Below, in pieces: positions 25,439 to 34,335 of a stretch of DNA of 64,000 nucleotides. This DNA comes from Micromonospora sp. NBRC 110009 (GTDB taxonomy: Bacteria > Actinomycetota > Actinomycetes > Mycobacteriales > Micromonosporaceae), in contig NZ_CP130427.1 of assembly GCF_030518795.1 (NCBI RefSeq), positions 3,534,001-3,598,000 on the forward strand, given 5' to 3'. A program made the translations under genes and the position numbers. Numbering within the stretch: position 1 is the first letter of the stretch; each line of letters starts with the position of its first letter. The notes below the pieces were generated by a model. It had not been told where the DNA came from, searched no databases, and saw nothing but the letters and a program-made list of their open reading frames with translations.

Positions 25439-26851
25439 ATGAGCGGCACCAGGATCTCCAGGCGCGGGAACGCGGCCCACCGGTGGTACAGCGTCGTGGT
25501 GTTCGTGGTGCTCGCCTCGCTGGACAACGTGGCGATCGGGCTGGTCCCGCCGCTGTACGGGCCGATCTCCGGCGCGCTGGGCGTGTCGCAGCGGATGCTC
25601 GGCCTGGTCACCGCGGTGAGCTTCCTGGTCAGCGCGGTCGCCGCCGTCGCCTGGGCGTACGTGGGCGACCGGACCGACCGCAAGCCGCTGCTCATGGTCG
25701 GCACCCTGATCTGGGCGGCCGGCACCGGGGGCAGCGCGCTCGCCCAGAACTACCCGACGTTCCTGGTCGCCCAGCTGGTCGCGGCGGTCGGGCTGGGCGC
25801 GGTCGGCTCGGTCGGCTTCTCGGTGGTCACCGACCTGATCTCGCCCCGGCGCCGGGGGCTGGTGATGAGCTTCTGGGGGTTGTCGCAGGGCGTCGGCACC
25901 CTCGCCGGCACGCTCACCGGCGGCATCCTCGGCGCCACCGAGTGGCGGCGGCCGTTCCTGGTGCTCACCGTGGTCGGCCTCGCCGCCACCGTGGCCTACC
26001 TGTTCACGTACGACATCCGGCGCGGGCAGAGCGAACCGGAGCTGGCCGCGGCGCTCGACGCGGGCGGCGAGTACGACTACCGGATCAGCCGGGCGGACCT
26101 GCCCCGGATCCTGGCCCGGCGGACCAACCGCTGGCTGATCCTCCAGGGCCTGACCGCACAGGCGGCGTTCGGCTCGCTGGTCTGGCTGCCCGTGCTGTTC
26201 GCCCAGCGGGCCGAGGCGCAGGGCTACTCGGCGGCCACCGCGGTCGTGGTGGGCAGCGTCTTCGCCACCCTGTTCCAGCTCGGCGGGGTGCTCTCCATCG
26301 TGGGCGGCCTGGTCGGCGACGCGCTCCAGCGGCGTACGCCGAGCGGCCGGGCACTGGTCGCGGCGGCGGGCATCCTCGCGGCCGTGCCCTTCTACCTGGT
26401 CCTGTTCCTGGTGCCGATCCGGATCGACGTGCCGGACGGCGGCAGCTCCGGCGCGGTGGTCGGCGCGGTGCTGGCCAGCGTGGTCACCGAGCCGACCGTC
26501 GGGCTGAGCCTGCTCACCGCCGTGCTGGCGCTGGCGCTCACCTCGGCGAACTCGCCCAACTGGTTCGCGCTGATCGCCGACGTCAACCCGCCCGAGCACC
26601 GGGGCACCGTCTACAGCCTGGGCAACCTGGTCAACGGGGTCGGCCGGGCGGCCGGCAACGGGCTGGTCGGGGCGGCCTTCCAGGGGCTGCGGGCGGCCTT
26701 CCCGCCGCCGTTGAACTACGCCGTCGGGCTGGCCGTGTTCCAGCTCTTCTTCATCCCGACCGGGCTGATGTACTGGCTCGCCGCCCGTACCTCACCCGGC
26801 GACATCGAGTCGGTCCACGACCTCCTGCACACCCGCGCCGACCGCCTGTAG
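25439..26851 (+). CDS. MFS transporter
   Basis: A 470-residue major facilitator with 12 predicted helices. The family loop-2 motif is GDRTDRKPLL, and a second-half counterpart is GDALQRRTPSG. The N-terminal half contains YGPISGALGVSQRMLGLVTAV, which resembles the Spinster-like/sugar-phosphate branch of the superfamily, but the cargo cannot be told. The ATG at 25439 was chosen over a TTG 12 bases upstream; neither has a strong ribosome site. It lies downstream of the DUF5925 gene with a 48-bp gap and is followed by a bidirectional terminator. Confidence 0.85.
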   Translation: MSGTRISRRGNAAHRWYSVVVFVVLASLDNVAIGLVPPLYGPISGALGVSQRMLGLVTAVSFLVSAVAAVAWAYVGDRTDRKPLLMVGTLIWAAGTGGSALAQNYPTFLVAQLVAAVGLGAVGSVGFSVVTDLISPRRRGLVMSFWGLSQGVGTLAGTLTGGILGATEWRRPFLVLTVVGLAATVAYLFTYDIRRGQSEPELAAALDAGGEYDYRISRADLPRILARRTNRWLILQGLTAQAAFGSLVWLPVLFAQRAEAQGYSAATAVVVGSVFATLFQLGGVLSIVGGLVGDALQRRTPSGRALVAAAGILAAVPFYLVLFLVPIRIDVPDGGSSGAVVGAVLASVVTEPTVGLSLLTAVLALALTSANSPNWFALIADVNPPEHRGTVYSLGNLVNGVGRAAGNGLVGAAFQGLRAAFPPPLNYAVGLAVFQLFFIPTGLMYWLAARTSPGDIESVHDLLHTRADRL

Positions 26852-26856
26852 GGAAG

Positions 26857-26892
26857 GGCCCCCGGTCAACGCCTCGCGCGGTACCGGGGGCC
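26857..26892. terminator. Bidirectional terminator between the MFS and GH13 genes
   Basis: The arms GGCCCCCGGT and ACCGGGGGCC pair perfectly over 10 bp around a 16-nt loop, between two convergent stop codons. Confidence 0.8.
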
Positions 26893-26902
26893 TCCTGAAC
26901 CG

Positions 26903-28561
26903 TCAGACGCGGTACCAGACGGTGACGTCCGTCGGGACGGCATTGTCGTCGTCGAGCGGGGCGCTGGCGGCCAGCACCTTGGCGCCGACCGGCAGCGGCA
27001 CCGGCTCGGCGCCGAAGTTGGTCAGCACGATGAGCCCCCGGTTGCTGAAGATGAGCACCTCGTCGCCGGAGGAGTGCCAGCGCAGCGGGCCGCGGGCGAG
27101 GCCGTGCTCACGGCGCAGCCGCAGCGCCGTCCGGTACAGCTCGTACGTCGAGCCCGGCACGTCGCGCTGCCGGTCGAGCGCGTACTCGGCCCAGCTCGGG
27201 GGCTGGGGGAGCCAGCTCGCGTCGGTCGGCCCGAAGCCGTACGACGGGGCGTCGGCCTCCCACGGGATCGGCACCCGGCAGCCGTCCCGGCCGCGCTGGG
27301 TGTGCCCGCTGCGCTCCCAGGTCGGGTCCTGCCGGGCCTCGTCGGGGAGCGTGGTGTGCTCCGGCAGCCCCAGCTCCTCGCCCTGGTAGAGGTACGCCGA
27401 GCCGGGCAGGGCGAGCATCAGCAGGCTGGCCGCCCGGGCCCGGCGCAGGCCGAGCGCGGCGTCCGGCTGCGGGTCGCCGATGCCGATGCCGTTCGGCCGG
27501 CCACCGCTGATCGGCAGGCCGAGCCGGGAGGCGTGCCGGACGACGTCGTGGTTGGAGAGCACCCAGGTGGTGGGGGCGCCGACCGAGTCGGTGGCCTCCA
27601 GGGAGCGGGTGATCACCGCGTACTGGGCCGGGGCGGTCCAGGCGGCGAGCAGGTACTCGAAGTTGAACGCCTGGTGCATCTCGTCCGGGCGCACGTAGCG
27701 GGCCAGCCGCTCGGCCGGCTCGACCCACGCCTCGGCGACCAGGATCCGCTCGCTGTCGTACGAGTCGAGCAGCCGCCGCCACTCCCGGTAGATCTCGTGC
27801 ACGCCGTCCTGGTCCCACATCGGCGGGCGCGGCTTGTCGATCTCCGCGCCGGAGAGAATCTCCGGTTGCTCCTGCCAGTCGGCCAGGTCGGCCTGCTTGA
27901 TCAGGCCGTGCGCCACGTCCACCCGGAAGCCGTCGACGCCCCGGTCCAGCCAGAACCGGAGGATGTCCAGGAACTCGGCGCGGACCTCGGGGTTGCCCCA
28001 GTTGAGGTCGGGCTGGCCGGGGTCGAAGAGGTGCAGGTACCACTGGCCGTCCGGCAGCCGGGTCCAGGCGGGACCGCCGAAGACGCTCTGCCAGTCGTTC
28101 GGCGGCTCGGCGCCCTGCGGCCCCTTGCCGTCCCGGAAGACGTAGCGCTGCCGCTCCGGGCTGCCCGGCGCGGCCGGTAGCGCGGCCTGGAACCAGCGGT
28201 GCTGCGAGGAGGTGTGGTTGGGCACCAGGTCGACGATCACCTTCAGCCCGCGCGACTTGGCCTCGGCGATCATCTTGTCGGCGTCGCCGAGGGTGCCGAA
28301 GAGCGGGTCCACATCCCGGTAGTCGGCCACGTCGTACCCGGCGTCGGCCTGCGGCGACGGGTAGAACGGCGACAGCCAGACCGCGTCGACGCCCAGCTCG
28401 GCGAGGTGGCCGAGGCGGGCGGTGATGCCGGGAAGGTCGCCGATGCCGTCGCCGTTCGAGTCGGCGAACGAACGCGGGTAGATCTGGTAGATGACAGCCT
28501 CGGTCCACCAGCCGGTGGCCGGGACGACGGCCGGTTCCTGCTGCGTAGCGTCGGTGTTCAG
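26903..28561 (-). CDS. GH13 alpha-glucosidase (oligo-1,6-glucosidase type), CTG start
   Basis: A 552-residue glycoside hydrolase family 13 enzyme, probably hydrolysing alpha-1,4 or alpha-1,6 glucosidic bonds of imported oligosaccharides in the cytoplasm. The barrel starts at WWTEAVIYQIYPRSFADSN. Catalytic motifs are VDLVPNHTS, the nucleophile in GFRVDVAHGL, the acid in LVAEAWV and LSNHDVVRH. The frame contains no ATG, GTG or TTG between the upstream end and codon 78, inside the conserved barrel. The CTG at 28561 has a GGGGAGAAGG ribosome site 2-6 bases upstream and gives the expected N-terminus (LNTDATQQEPAVV), so CTG is taken as the start. It is the last gene of the LacI/ABC sugar locus, 70 bp after the repressor gene. 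Confidence 0.86.
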   Translation of the reverse strand: MNTDATQQEPAVVPATGWWTEAVIYQIYPRSFADSNGDGIGDLPGITARLGHLAELGVDAVWLSPFYPSPQADAGYDVADYRDVDPLFGTLGDADKMIAEAKSRGLKVIVDLVPNHTSSQHRWFQAALPAAPGSPERQRYVFRDGKGPQGAEPPNDWQSVFGGPAWTRLPDGQWYLHLFDPGQPDLNWGNPEVRAEFLDILRFWLDRGVDGFRVDVAHGLIKQADLADWQEQPEILSGAEIDKPRPPMWDQDGVHEIYREWRRLLDSYDSERILVAEAWVEPAERLARYVRPDEMHQAFNFEYLLAAWTAPAQYAVITRSLEATDSVGAPTTWVLSNHDVVRHASRLGLPISGGRPNGIGIGDPQPDAALGLRRARAASLLMLALPGSAYLYQGEELGLPEHTTLPDEARQDPTWERSGHTQRGRDGCRVPIPWEADAPSYGFGPTDASWLPQPPSWAEYALDRQRDVPGSTYELYRTALRLRREHGLARGPLRWHSSGDEVLIFSNRGLIVLTNFGAEPVPLPVGAKVLAASAPLDDDNAVPTDVTVWYRV

Positions 28562-28631
28562 AGCCTTCTCCCCTGTGTCGTGCGGTGGCCGTGCGGCCGT
28601 TCCCCGGCCGTCGCGGGACGGCCGGATCCGT

Positions 28632-29708
28632 TCAGTGTGCCCGCGGCGGCGCGGTCGACTCCCGCACCACCAGCCGAGTGGGCAGGATCACCGGCCGCGT
28701 CGGCGTGTCGCGGCCGGTTTTCGCGCCGGCCTGCGAGGGCACCAGCCCGGCGTACGGGTCGGCGGCGCGTACGCCGAGCGGGTCGAGCAGGATCCGGGCG
28801 GCGAGCAGGCCCTGCTCCGCCGCGGGTTGGGCGATGGTGCTCAGCCCGAGCGCCCCGGCGAGGTAGTGGTCGTCGACGCCGATCACGCTGACGTCCTGCG
28901 GTACCCGCAGCCCGGCGTCGCGCAGCGCGGTCATCGCGCCCATCGCCATCTCGTCGCAGGCGGCGAAGATCGCGGTCGGCAGCTCGCCGCGGGCCAGCAG
29001 CTCGGTGGCGGCCCGGGTGCCGCCGTCGATGGTGAACTGCGACTCGATGTCCAGGGTCGGGTCGGGCCGGATCCCGGCGGCCCGCAGTGCCTCCTGGTAG
29101 CCGCGGCGGCGGTCCAGGTGCGTGGTGAAGGCGAGCTCGTCGTCCGGGTCGCCGGAGATGTGCGCGATCCGGGTGTGGCCGAGGTCGAGCAGGTGCCGGG
29201 TGGCGCTGCGGCCCGCCGCCACGTCGTCGATGCGTACGCAGGGCCAGCCGGGAACGCCGCTGCCCGAGCTGATCGTCACGCCGGGCAGGTCCAGCTTGGT
29301 CAGCGCGGTCACGTCGGCCGGGCGCAGCGGGGTGGCGACCAGGATGATCGCGTCCACCCGCTTGTGCAGGTCGGCCGTCCGTAGCACCCGCCGCCGCGTC
29401 TGCTCCCGACCGCCGAGGTTGTAGAGCAGCAGGTCGTAGCCGTTCTCGTGGAGATGGTCCTCGACCGCCTCGACCACCGTCGCGAAGAACCAGCGGGTGA
29501 TCCGGGGGACCACCACGGCCACGGTGCCGGTCTTCCCGCCGGCCAGTCGGGACGCGCTCGGCGAGACGGCGTACTGGAGCTGCTCGGCGGCGGCGAGCAC
29601 CCGGTGCCGGGTGGCGGCCGAGACCGTCGGGAGGCCGCGCAGCGCCCGGGAGACGGTGGCCGTGGAGACCCCGGCCAGGCGGGCGACGTCGTCAATCTTG
29701 GTCATCAT
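28632..29708 (-). CDS. LacI-family repressor of the alpha-glucoside locus
   Basis: A 358-residue LacI/GalR regulator. The N-terminal HTH with hinge is typical: IDDVARLAGVSTATVSRALR, then SPSASRLAGGKTGTVAVVV. The periplasmic-binding-like effector domain follows, with ATELLARGELPTAIFAACDEMA and a RILLDPLG-type end. It lies between the ABC permease genes and the GH13 gene on the same strand. The likely operator is the palindrome at 33262-33277 upstream of the binding-protein gene. Release by maltose-type or other glucosides is inferred from the gene neighbourhood. Two adjacent ATG codons (29708 and 29705) follow GGGGAA. Confidence 0.9.
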   Translation of the reverse strand: MMTKIDDVARLAGVSTATVSRALRGLPTVSAATRHRVLAAAEQLQYAVSPSASRLAGGKTGTVAVVVPRITRWFFATVVEAVEDHLHENGYDLLLYNLGGREQTRRRVLRTADLHKRVDAIILVATPLRPADVTALTKLDLPGVTISSGSGVPGWPCVRIDDVAAGRSATRHLLDLGHTRIAHISGDPDDELAFTTHLDRRRGYQEALRAAGIRPDPTLDIESQFTIDGGTRAATELLARGELPTAIFAACDEMAMGAMTALRDAGLRVPQDVSVIGVDDHYLAGALGLSTIAQPAAEQGLLAARILLDPLGVRAADPYAGLVPSQAGAKTGRDTPTRPVILPTRLVVRESTAPPRAH

Positions 29709-29731
29709 TGTTCCCCGCTCCGGCCCGCGCC

Positions 29732-29759
29732 CCGCCGCCGCCGGGGTCGGCGGCGGCGG
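29732..29759 (-). terminator. Hairpin between the permease and LacI genes
   Basis: An 11-bp stem, CCGCCGCCGCC/GGCGGCGGCGG, with a 6-nt loop lies just downstream of the second permease stop. It may lower expression of the repressor relative to the transporter. Confidence 0.6.
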
Positions 29760-29768
29760 AGCAGCGGG

Positions 29769-30731
29769 TCAGCCCTTGACGCTGCCGGCGAGCAGGCCCC
29801 GCACGAAGTAGCGCTGGAGGGACAGGAACACGATCAGCGGTACCACGATCGACACGAACGCACCGGAGGTCAGCCGCTGCCACTCGTTGCCCCGGGTGCC
29901 GGCCATCTCGGCGAGCCGGACGGTCAGCGGGGCGGTCTCGTTGCCGCCACCCGCGAAGATGAGCGCGACCAGCAGGTCGTTCCAGACCCAGAGGAACTGG
30001 AAGATGCCGAACGCGGCCAGGGCGGGCGTGATCAGCGGCAGCACGATGGTGCGGAAGATCTTCGGGTGCGTGGCCCCGTCGACCCGGGCCGCCTCCATCA
30101 GGTCCGACGGCAGCTGCGAGATGAAGTTGTGCAGCAGGAACACGGCGAACGGGAGGGCGAAACAGGTGTGCGCGAACCACACCTGCGCGAACTTCTGCTC
30201 GTCGACGAGATCCCAGGCCGGGAGCACCTGGACACCGGCGACGGTGACGCCGGTGGAGAAGAACTTCAGCAGCGGCACCAGGGCCATCTGCAGCGGAACG
30301 ATCTGCAACGCGAAGATCGCGATGTAGAGCCAGTCCCGCCCCTTGAAGTTGATCCAGGCCAGCGCGTACGCGGCCAGCGCCGCGAACGCCGTCGGGAAGA
30401 GCACCGACGGGATGGTGATCGCCAGGGAGTTGATGAAGTAGCTGGCGAGCTGACCCGACGAGGAGGACGTGCTGAAGAGGACCTGCTGGTAGTTCTCCAG
30501 CGTGAACTGCGGGTCGGTGAAGAACGTCCACCAGCCGGTGGTCTTGATCTGGTCCTCGGGCCGGAACGAGGAGATGAACAGGCCGAAGGTCGGAACCGTC
30601 CAGAGCAGCGCGATGACGATCGAGACCAGCGTGGCGGTCCGGCTGTTCAGGCGCTTGCGGACCCGGCCGATCCGGGTGGTCTTCCCGGTTGCCTGGACGC
30701 CGGCTCCGACGGTGGGCGTGGCGGTGGTCAT
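29769..30731 (-). CDS. Sugar ABC transporter permease (MalG/AglG type)
   Basis: A 320-residue inner-membrane permease with six helices. The carbohydrate-importer EAA loop reads EAARVDGATHPKIFRTIVLPL, with Gly and the spaced hydrophobics intact. A cytoplasmic N-terminus of about 30 residues precedes helix 1. It forms the transmembrane pore with the MalF-type product encoded immediately upstream, separated by one base. No ATP-binding protein gene is present at the locus, so a shared MsiK-type ATPase encoded elsewhere probably energises it, as in Streptomyces sugar importers. Confidence 0.92.
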   Translation of the reverse strand: MTTATPTVGAGVQATGKTTRIGRVRKRLNSRTATLVSIVIALLWTVPTFGLFISSFRPEDQIKTTGWWTFFTDPQFTLENYQQVLFSTSSSSGQLASYFINSLAITIPSVLFPTAFAALAAYALAWINFKGRDWLYIAIFALQIVPLQMALVPLLKFFSTGVTVAGVQVLPAWDLVDEQKFAQVWFAHTCFALPFAVFLLHNFISQLPSDLMEAARVDGATHPKIFRTIVLPLITPALAAFGIFQFLWVWNDLLVALIFAGGGNETAPLTVRLAEMAGTRGNEWQRLTSGAFVSIVVPLIVFLSLQRYFVRGLLAGSVKG

Positions 30732-30732
30732 C

Positions 30733-31782
30733 TCAGCCCTCCCGCTGCTGACGCAGGTTGCGGATCTGGTAGATCACGATCGGGATGACCAGGACGAAGA
30801 GGAAGACCGCGAGGGCGGAACCCTGCCCGTTCTGGCCGTACCGGAACGCCTGGTTGTACATCTCGTTCGCGATCACGCTGGTGTCGTAGTTGCCGTTGGT
30901 GGCGGTCCGGACGATGTCGAAGACCTTGAGCGTGGCGATGGAGAGCGTGACCACCACCACGATCAGCGCCGGCCGGATGCTCGGCAGGGTGATCTGCCAG
31001 AACATCTGCCACGGGCTCACCCCGTCCAGCCGGGCCGCCTCGACGATGTCCGCCGGGATGGCCTTGATCGCGGCCGAGAGCACCACCATCGCGAAACCGG
31101 CCTGGATCCAGACCATGATCACGATGAGCAGGAAGGTGTTCAGGGGCGATTCGAGCAGCCACTGCTTCGGCTCGCCGCCGAGGCTGACCACCATCTGGTT
31201 GAGCAGACCGATCTGCTCCTCACCGTCGCCGCGGTAGGCGTAGACGAACTTCCAGATGATGCTGGCGCCGACGAACGAGATCGCCATTGGCAGGAAGATC
31301 AGGGACTTGGCGAGCGCCTCGAGCCGGGCCCGGTCCACCATCACGGCGTAGATCAGGCCGAACGTGGTGGCGACCAGCGGCACCAGGAGCACCCAGATCA
31401 GGGTGTTGGTCAGCACCTGGACGATCGCGCCGTCGGAGAACATCCAGCCGTAGTTGCGCAGTCCGACCCAGTTGTTGCTGCCGGAATCCATGAAGGAGAG
31501 CAGCGTGGTGCGGATCGCGGGCACCACCAGCCCGACGAGGAGGAACAGCAGCGTCGGCAGCAGGAAGAAGAGCGCGAACAGCCCCTCACGCGGCTTGCGC
31601 CGGCGGGGCAGCGGGGCGCCGCTCGTCGCGGCGGCGACCAGCTTCGCCTCCCGGCGGCGGGCGAACCAGGCCGGCACCACGTCGAGGAGCAGGAGCAGCC
31701 CGCCCACCACCGCGACGAAAGCGATCAGCCCGTACATCAGCATGAGGAACTTCGGCTGTTCCTCCGCGAAGTCGAACTCCAT
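30733..31782 (-). CDS. Sugar ABC transporter permease (MalF/AglF type)
   Basis: A 349-residue permease with an extra N-terminal helix (about 12-37) followed by a basic loop and six core helices. The EAA loop is EAARLDGVSPWQMFWQITLP. Length and the extra N-terminal helix resemble AglF-type alpha-glucoside permeases rather than the shorter generic ones. It lies between the binding-protein gene and the MalG-type gene in one operon. A stem-loop in the 68-bp gap upstream may set the ratio of binding protein to permeases. Confidence 0.92.
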   Translation of the reverse strand: MEFDFAEEQPKFLMLMYGLIAFVAVVGGLLLLLDVVPAWFARRREAKLVAAATSGAPLPRRRKPREGLFALFFLLPTLLFLLVGLVVPAIRTTLLSFMDSGSNNWVGLRNYGWMFSDGAIVQVLTNTLIWVLLVPLVATTFGLIYAVMVDRARLEALAKSLIFLPMAISFVGASIIWKFVYAYRGDGEEQIGLLNQMVVSLGGEPKQWLLESPLNTFLLIVIMVWIQAGFAMVVLSAAIKAIPADIVEAARLDGVSPWQMFWQITLPSIRPALIVVVVTLSIATLKVFDIVRTATNGNYDTSVIANEMYNQAFRYGQNGQGSALAVFLFVLVIPIVIYQIRNLRQQREG

Positions 31783-31808
31783 CGACCCTCCCAGGGGTTG
31801 GATCGAGC

Positions 31809-31842
31809 GGTGGTCCGGCCCGCGGGCGCGGACCGGACCACC
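31809..31842 (-). other. Stem-loop between binding-protein and permease genes
   Basis: The arms GGTGGTCCGG and CCGGACCACC form a 10-bp stem 9 bp after the binding-protein stop. Such hairpins commonly protect the 3' end of the abundant binding-protein mRNA or partly terminate transcription, raising its level over the permeases. Confidence 0.65.
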
Positions 31843-31850
31843 GGCTCAGA

Positions 31851-33194
31851 TCACTTCGGCCAGCTGCTCTCGATGCCGTTCAGGACCGTGGTGGTGTCCT
31901 TGCCGTTGATCCAGTCGACCATGCCCTTCCAGAAGGTGCCCGCGCCGACCGCGGCCGGCATCAGGTCCGAGCCGTCGAAGCGGAAGACGGTCTTCGGGTC
32001 CTGCAGGATCTGGACGGAGAGCTTGTCCACCGGGTTGGGCACGTTGTTGATGTCGAGCTTCTTGTTCGCCGACAGCCAGTCGCCGATCTTGGCGCGGCTG
32101 TTGACGTACTCGCCGGAGGCCAGGTAGGTCTGCACCGCCTGGACCTCGGGACGGTCGGCGAAGGCCGCGACGAACTCACCGGCACCCAGCACGGGCTTGC
32201 CCTTGGCCGGGTCGATGGCCGGGAAGTAGAACGCGAAGACGTCGCCGTCCTCGGCCACCTTGGTGCCCTGCGGCCACTGGTTGGCGTAGAAGGACGCCTG
32301 GCGGTGCATGGCGCACTTGCCGGCGGTGATCGGCGTGCCGGCCTCCTGGAAGGAGGTGGTGGCGATGCTCTTCACGCCGCCGAAGCCGCCGTTGACGTAC
32401 TTCTCGTTCTTGAGGATGGTGCCGGCCTTGTCGACGGCCGCGACGACCTGCGGGTCGTTGAACTTGATGCCGTGGGTGGTCCACTGGTCGTAGACCTCGG
32501 GGCCCGCCGTCCGCAGCATCACGTCCTCGATCCAGTCGGTGGCCGGCCAGCCGGTGGCGTCACCGGACTCGATGCCGGCGCACCACGGCTTCGTGCCGCT
32601 CGCCGCGATCTTGTCGCTCAGGGCGATCATCTCGTCCCAGGTGGTGGGGACGGTCCAGCCCTTCTCCTTGAAGGTCTTCGGCGAGTACCACACGTACGAC
32701 TTGACGTTGGAGCCGAGCGGAACGCCGTAGAGCGTGCCGTTGACGGTGCTGTACTTCAGCCAGTCGGGGGTGAAGTTCTGCTCCGCCAGCGCCTTGGTGT
32801 CGGCGCCGACCGGCTTGAGCTTGCCCGCGTCGGCGAACCGCTTGAGCAGGCCCGGCTGCGGGATGAAGGCCAGGTCGGGGGCGTTGCCGCCATCCACCCG
32901 GACGCCGATCTGGGCCTCGAACTCGCCCGAGCCCTCGTGGTCGATGTCGATGCCGGTGCAGTCCTCGAACTGCTTCCAGGACTGGTCCAGGCGGTCGGCC
33001 TCGATGTCCCGGATCGACGAGTAGATCGTGACCTTCTTGCCGTCGTGGCCCTGGTACTTCTCGTATGCGGCGCACTCCGCGGAGCTCGCCTTGCCGCTCT
33101 TCTTGTCGTTGCCCGTGCCGCAGGCGGTGACGCCGAGCGCCAGGCCCAGCACGCCGGCGATCGCGAGAGCCTGGCGCGATCTGGCAAACGCCAT
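31851..33194 (-). CDS. Sugar ABC transporter substrate-binding lipoprotein (AglE-like)
   Basis: A 447-residue extracellular lipoprotein. The signal peptide ends in a lipobox, LGVTACG, with Cys at about residue 26. The mature part is a cluster B type II binding fold (VTIYSSIRDIEADRLDQSW; GVPLGSNVKSYVWYSP; WDEMIALSDKIAASG). It resembles binding proteins of alpha-glucoside importers such as AglE, which fits the GH13 enzyme at the locus, but the ligand is inferred. ATG 33194 has AAGGAGAT upstream. The palindromic operator lies 68 bp before the start codon, so this is the first gene of the sugar operon. Confidence 0.9.
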   Translation of the reverse strand: MAFARSRQALAIAGVLGLALGVTACGTGNDKKSGKASSAECAAYEKYQGHDGKKVTIYSSIRDIEADRLDQSWKQFEDCTGIDIDHEGSGEFEAQIGVRVDGGNAPDLAFIPQPGLLKRFADAGKLKPVGADTKALAEQNFTPDWLKYSTVNGTLYGVPLGSNVKSYVWYSPKTFKEKGWTVPTTWDEMIALSDKIAASGTKPWCAGIESGDATGWPATDWIEDVMLRTAGPEVYDQWTTHGIKFNDPQVVAAVDKAGTILKNEKYVNGGFGGVKSIATTSFQEAGTPITAGKCAMHRQASFYANQWPQGTKVAEDGDVFAFYFPAIDPAKGKPVLGAGEFVAAFADRPEVQAVQTYLASGEYVNSRAKIGDWLSANKKLDINNVPNPVDKLSVQILQDPKTVFRFDGSDLMPAAVGAGTFWKGMVDWINGKDTTTVLNGIESSWPK

Positions 33195-33261
33195 GCCGAT
33201 CTCCTTCCTTGCCGGCGCGTGGGGGAAATCGAACCCGCGCCGGTCCGATGGTCGTCCCCAC

Positions 33262-33277
33262 ATGTAAGCGCTTGCAT
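33262..33277. promoter_or_regulatory. LacI-family operator upstream of the sugar-importer operon
   Basis: ATGTAAGCGCTTGCAT is a 16-bp palindrome broken at one pair, with the central AAGCGCTT step typical of LacI/GalR operators. It precedes the binding-protein gene and is the probable target of the LacI repressor encoded in the same locus. Confidence 0.75.
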
Positions 33278-33456
33278 CCTCGCTGGTCCACCCCCTGTCG
33301 GACACGGCCCGGTAACAATCCGGAAACCCGCTCACCGGCCGTGGACGCGCTCCCACGCTCCGTTCGTTCCGGCGCCGGGAAGGCCCTTCCCATCGATGGA
33401 GCTTTCTGTCACCCTGACCCTAGGAAATCGAAAACTTTCAACATAGGAGGTAGTGG

Positions 33457-34233
33457 ATGCGCAAGCGGTGGTTCACCCTGGCGGCCGTGGGCGCGGTCCT
33501 CGCGGCCACGCTGGTGCCGGCGACCCCGGCCATGGCGGCTCCGACCTTCAAGGTCCCGTTCCCCTGCAACCAGTCCTGGTCCGGGCAGACCCGGTCCGAC
33601 CACAGCCCCGCCTACGCCATCGACTTCAACCGGACCGACGACCTCGGCGACCCGGTGGTGGCCAGCGCGCCGGGCACCGTCGACCGGGTGACCGACCTCG
33701 GCGGCACCAGCTACGGCAAGTACGTCCGGATCGACCACGGCAACGGCTACACCACCTACTACGCCCATCTGAACGGCTTCAACGTCTCGGTCGGGCAGAC
33801 CGTCGGCTACGGCAGGGTGATCGGGTACGTCGGCAGCACCGGCGGGTCCACCGGGCCGCACCTGCACTACGAGCAGCGGCTCAACGGCAACGACATCCAG
33901 GTCCGGTTCAACGGGGCGCTCGCCCTCTACTGGGGCACCAAGACCTACACGAGCGACAACGGCTGCTCCGGCACGAACACCGGCGAGGGCACGGTGAACA
34001 CGGCGGGCGCCGCCCTGACCGTCCGCTCCGGCCCCGGCACCGGCTACGCCGCGGTCGGCTCGGTCGCCGACGGCGCGAAGGTGACCATCTACTGCCAGAC
34101 CACCGGCACCACGGTCACCGGCACCTACGGCACCAGCTCGATCTGGGACCGGATCGGCACCGGCAGGTACGTCTCCGACGCGTACGTCTACACCGGCTAC
34201 GACGGGTTCATCCCGGGCGTGCCGCGCTGCTGA
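33457..34233 (+). CDS. Secreted M23 peptidase with C-terminal SH3-like domain
   Basis: A 258-residue secreted peptidase. The signal peptide is cut near AMA-APT (about residue 27). The LytM/M23 zinc domain spans residues 30-160, with ligands His49 and Asp56 (HSPAYAID) and the HLHYE motif near residue 136. A bacterial SH3-like domain from about residue 178 (LTVRSGPGTGYAAVGSVADGAKV in short pieces) ends in two Cys-containing loops. It likely cuts peptide bridges in peptidoglycan, either its own or that of other bacteria. The ribosome site AGGAGGT is nearly perfect, 5 bases before the ATG. A GAAA-AC-TTTC dyad lies 30 bp before the start codon. Confidence 0.88.
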   Translation: MRKRWFTLAAVGAVLAATLVPATPAMAAPTFKVPFPCNQSWSGQTRSDHSPAYAIDFNRTDDLGDPVVASAPGTVDRVTDLGGTSYGKYVRIDHGNGYTTYYAHLNGFNVSVGQTVGYGRVIGYVGSTGGSTGPHLHYEQRLNGNDIQVRFNGALALYWGTKTYTSDNGCSGTNTGEGTVNTAGAALTVRSGPGTGYAAVGSVADGAKVTIYCQTTGTTVTGTYGTSSIWDRIGTGRYVSDAYVYTGYDGFIPGVPRC

Positions 34234-34335
34234 CCGCAGCACGCCGGGGTCGTCGTGCCCGGAGCACCTGTCTGGGAGGACGGAGCTCTCGGGTTCGACG
34301 ACCCCGGCGGGTCAGGGGTGGTCAGGACATGTCGG

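Noticed and set aside
28330..28561. Truncated GH13 gene starting at GTG 28330
   Set aside because: The upstream bases encode the conserved N-terminal barrel in the same frame without interruption, so the gene is not truncated; a CTG start explains it better.
29448..30788. Rightward 446-codon open frame opposite the ABC permease
   Set aside because: Composition is Arg/Glu/Gln/Gly-biased low complexity, and the permease on the other strand has helices and the EAA motif.
33429..33442. Xylanase-type GAAACTTTC operator before the M23 gene
   Set aside because: The dyad GAAA-AC-TTTC is short and one base off the known motif, and the gene is not a sugar gene.
20000..34000. Genomic island or prophage carrying the sugar loci
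   Set aside because: No integrase, transposase, tRNA or direct-repeat boundary was seen, and base composition is the same as the flanks.
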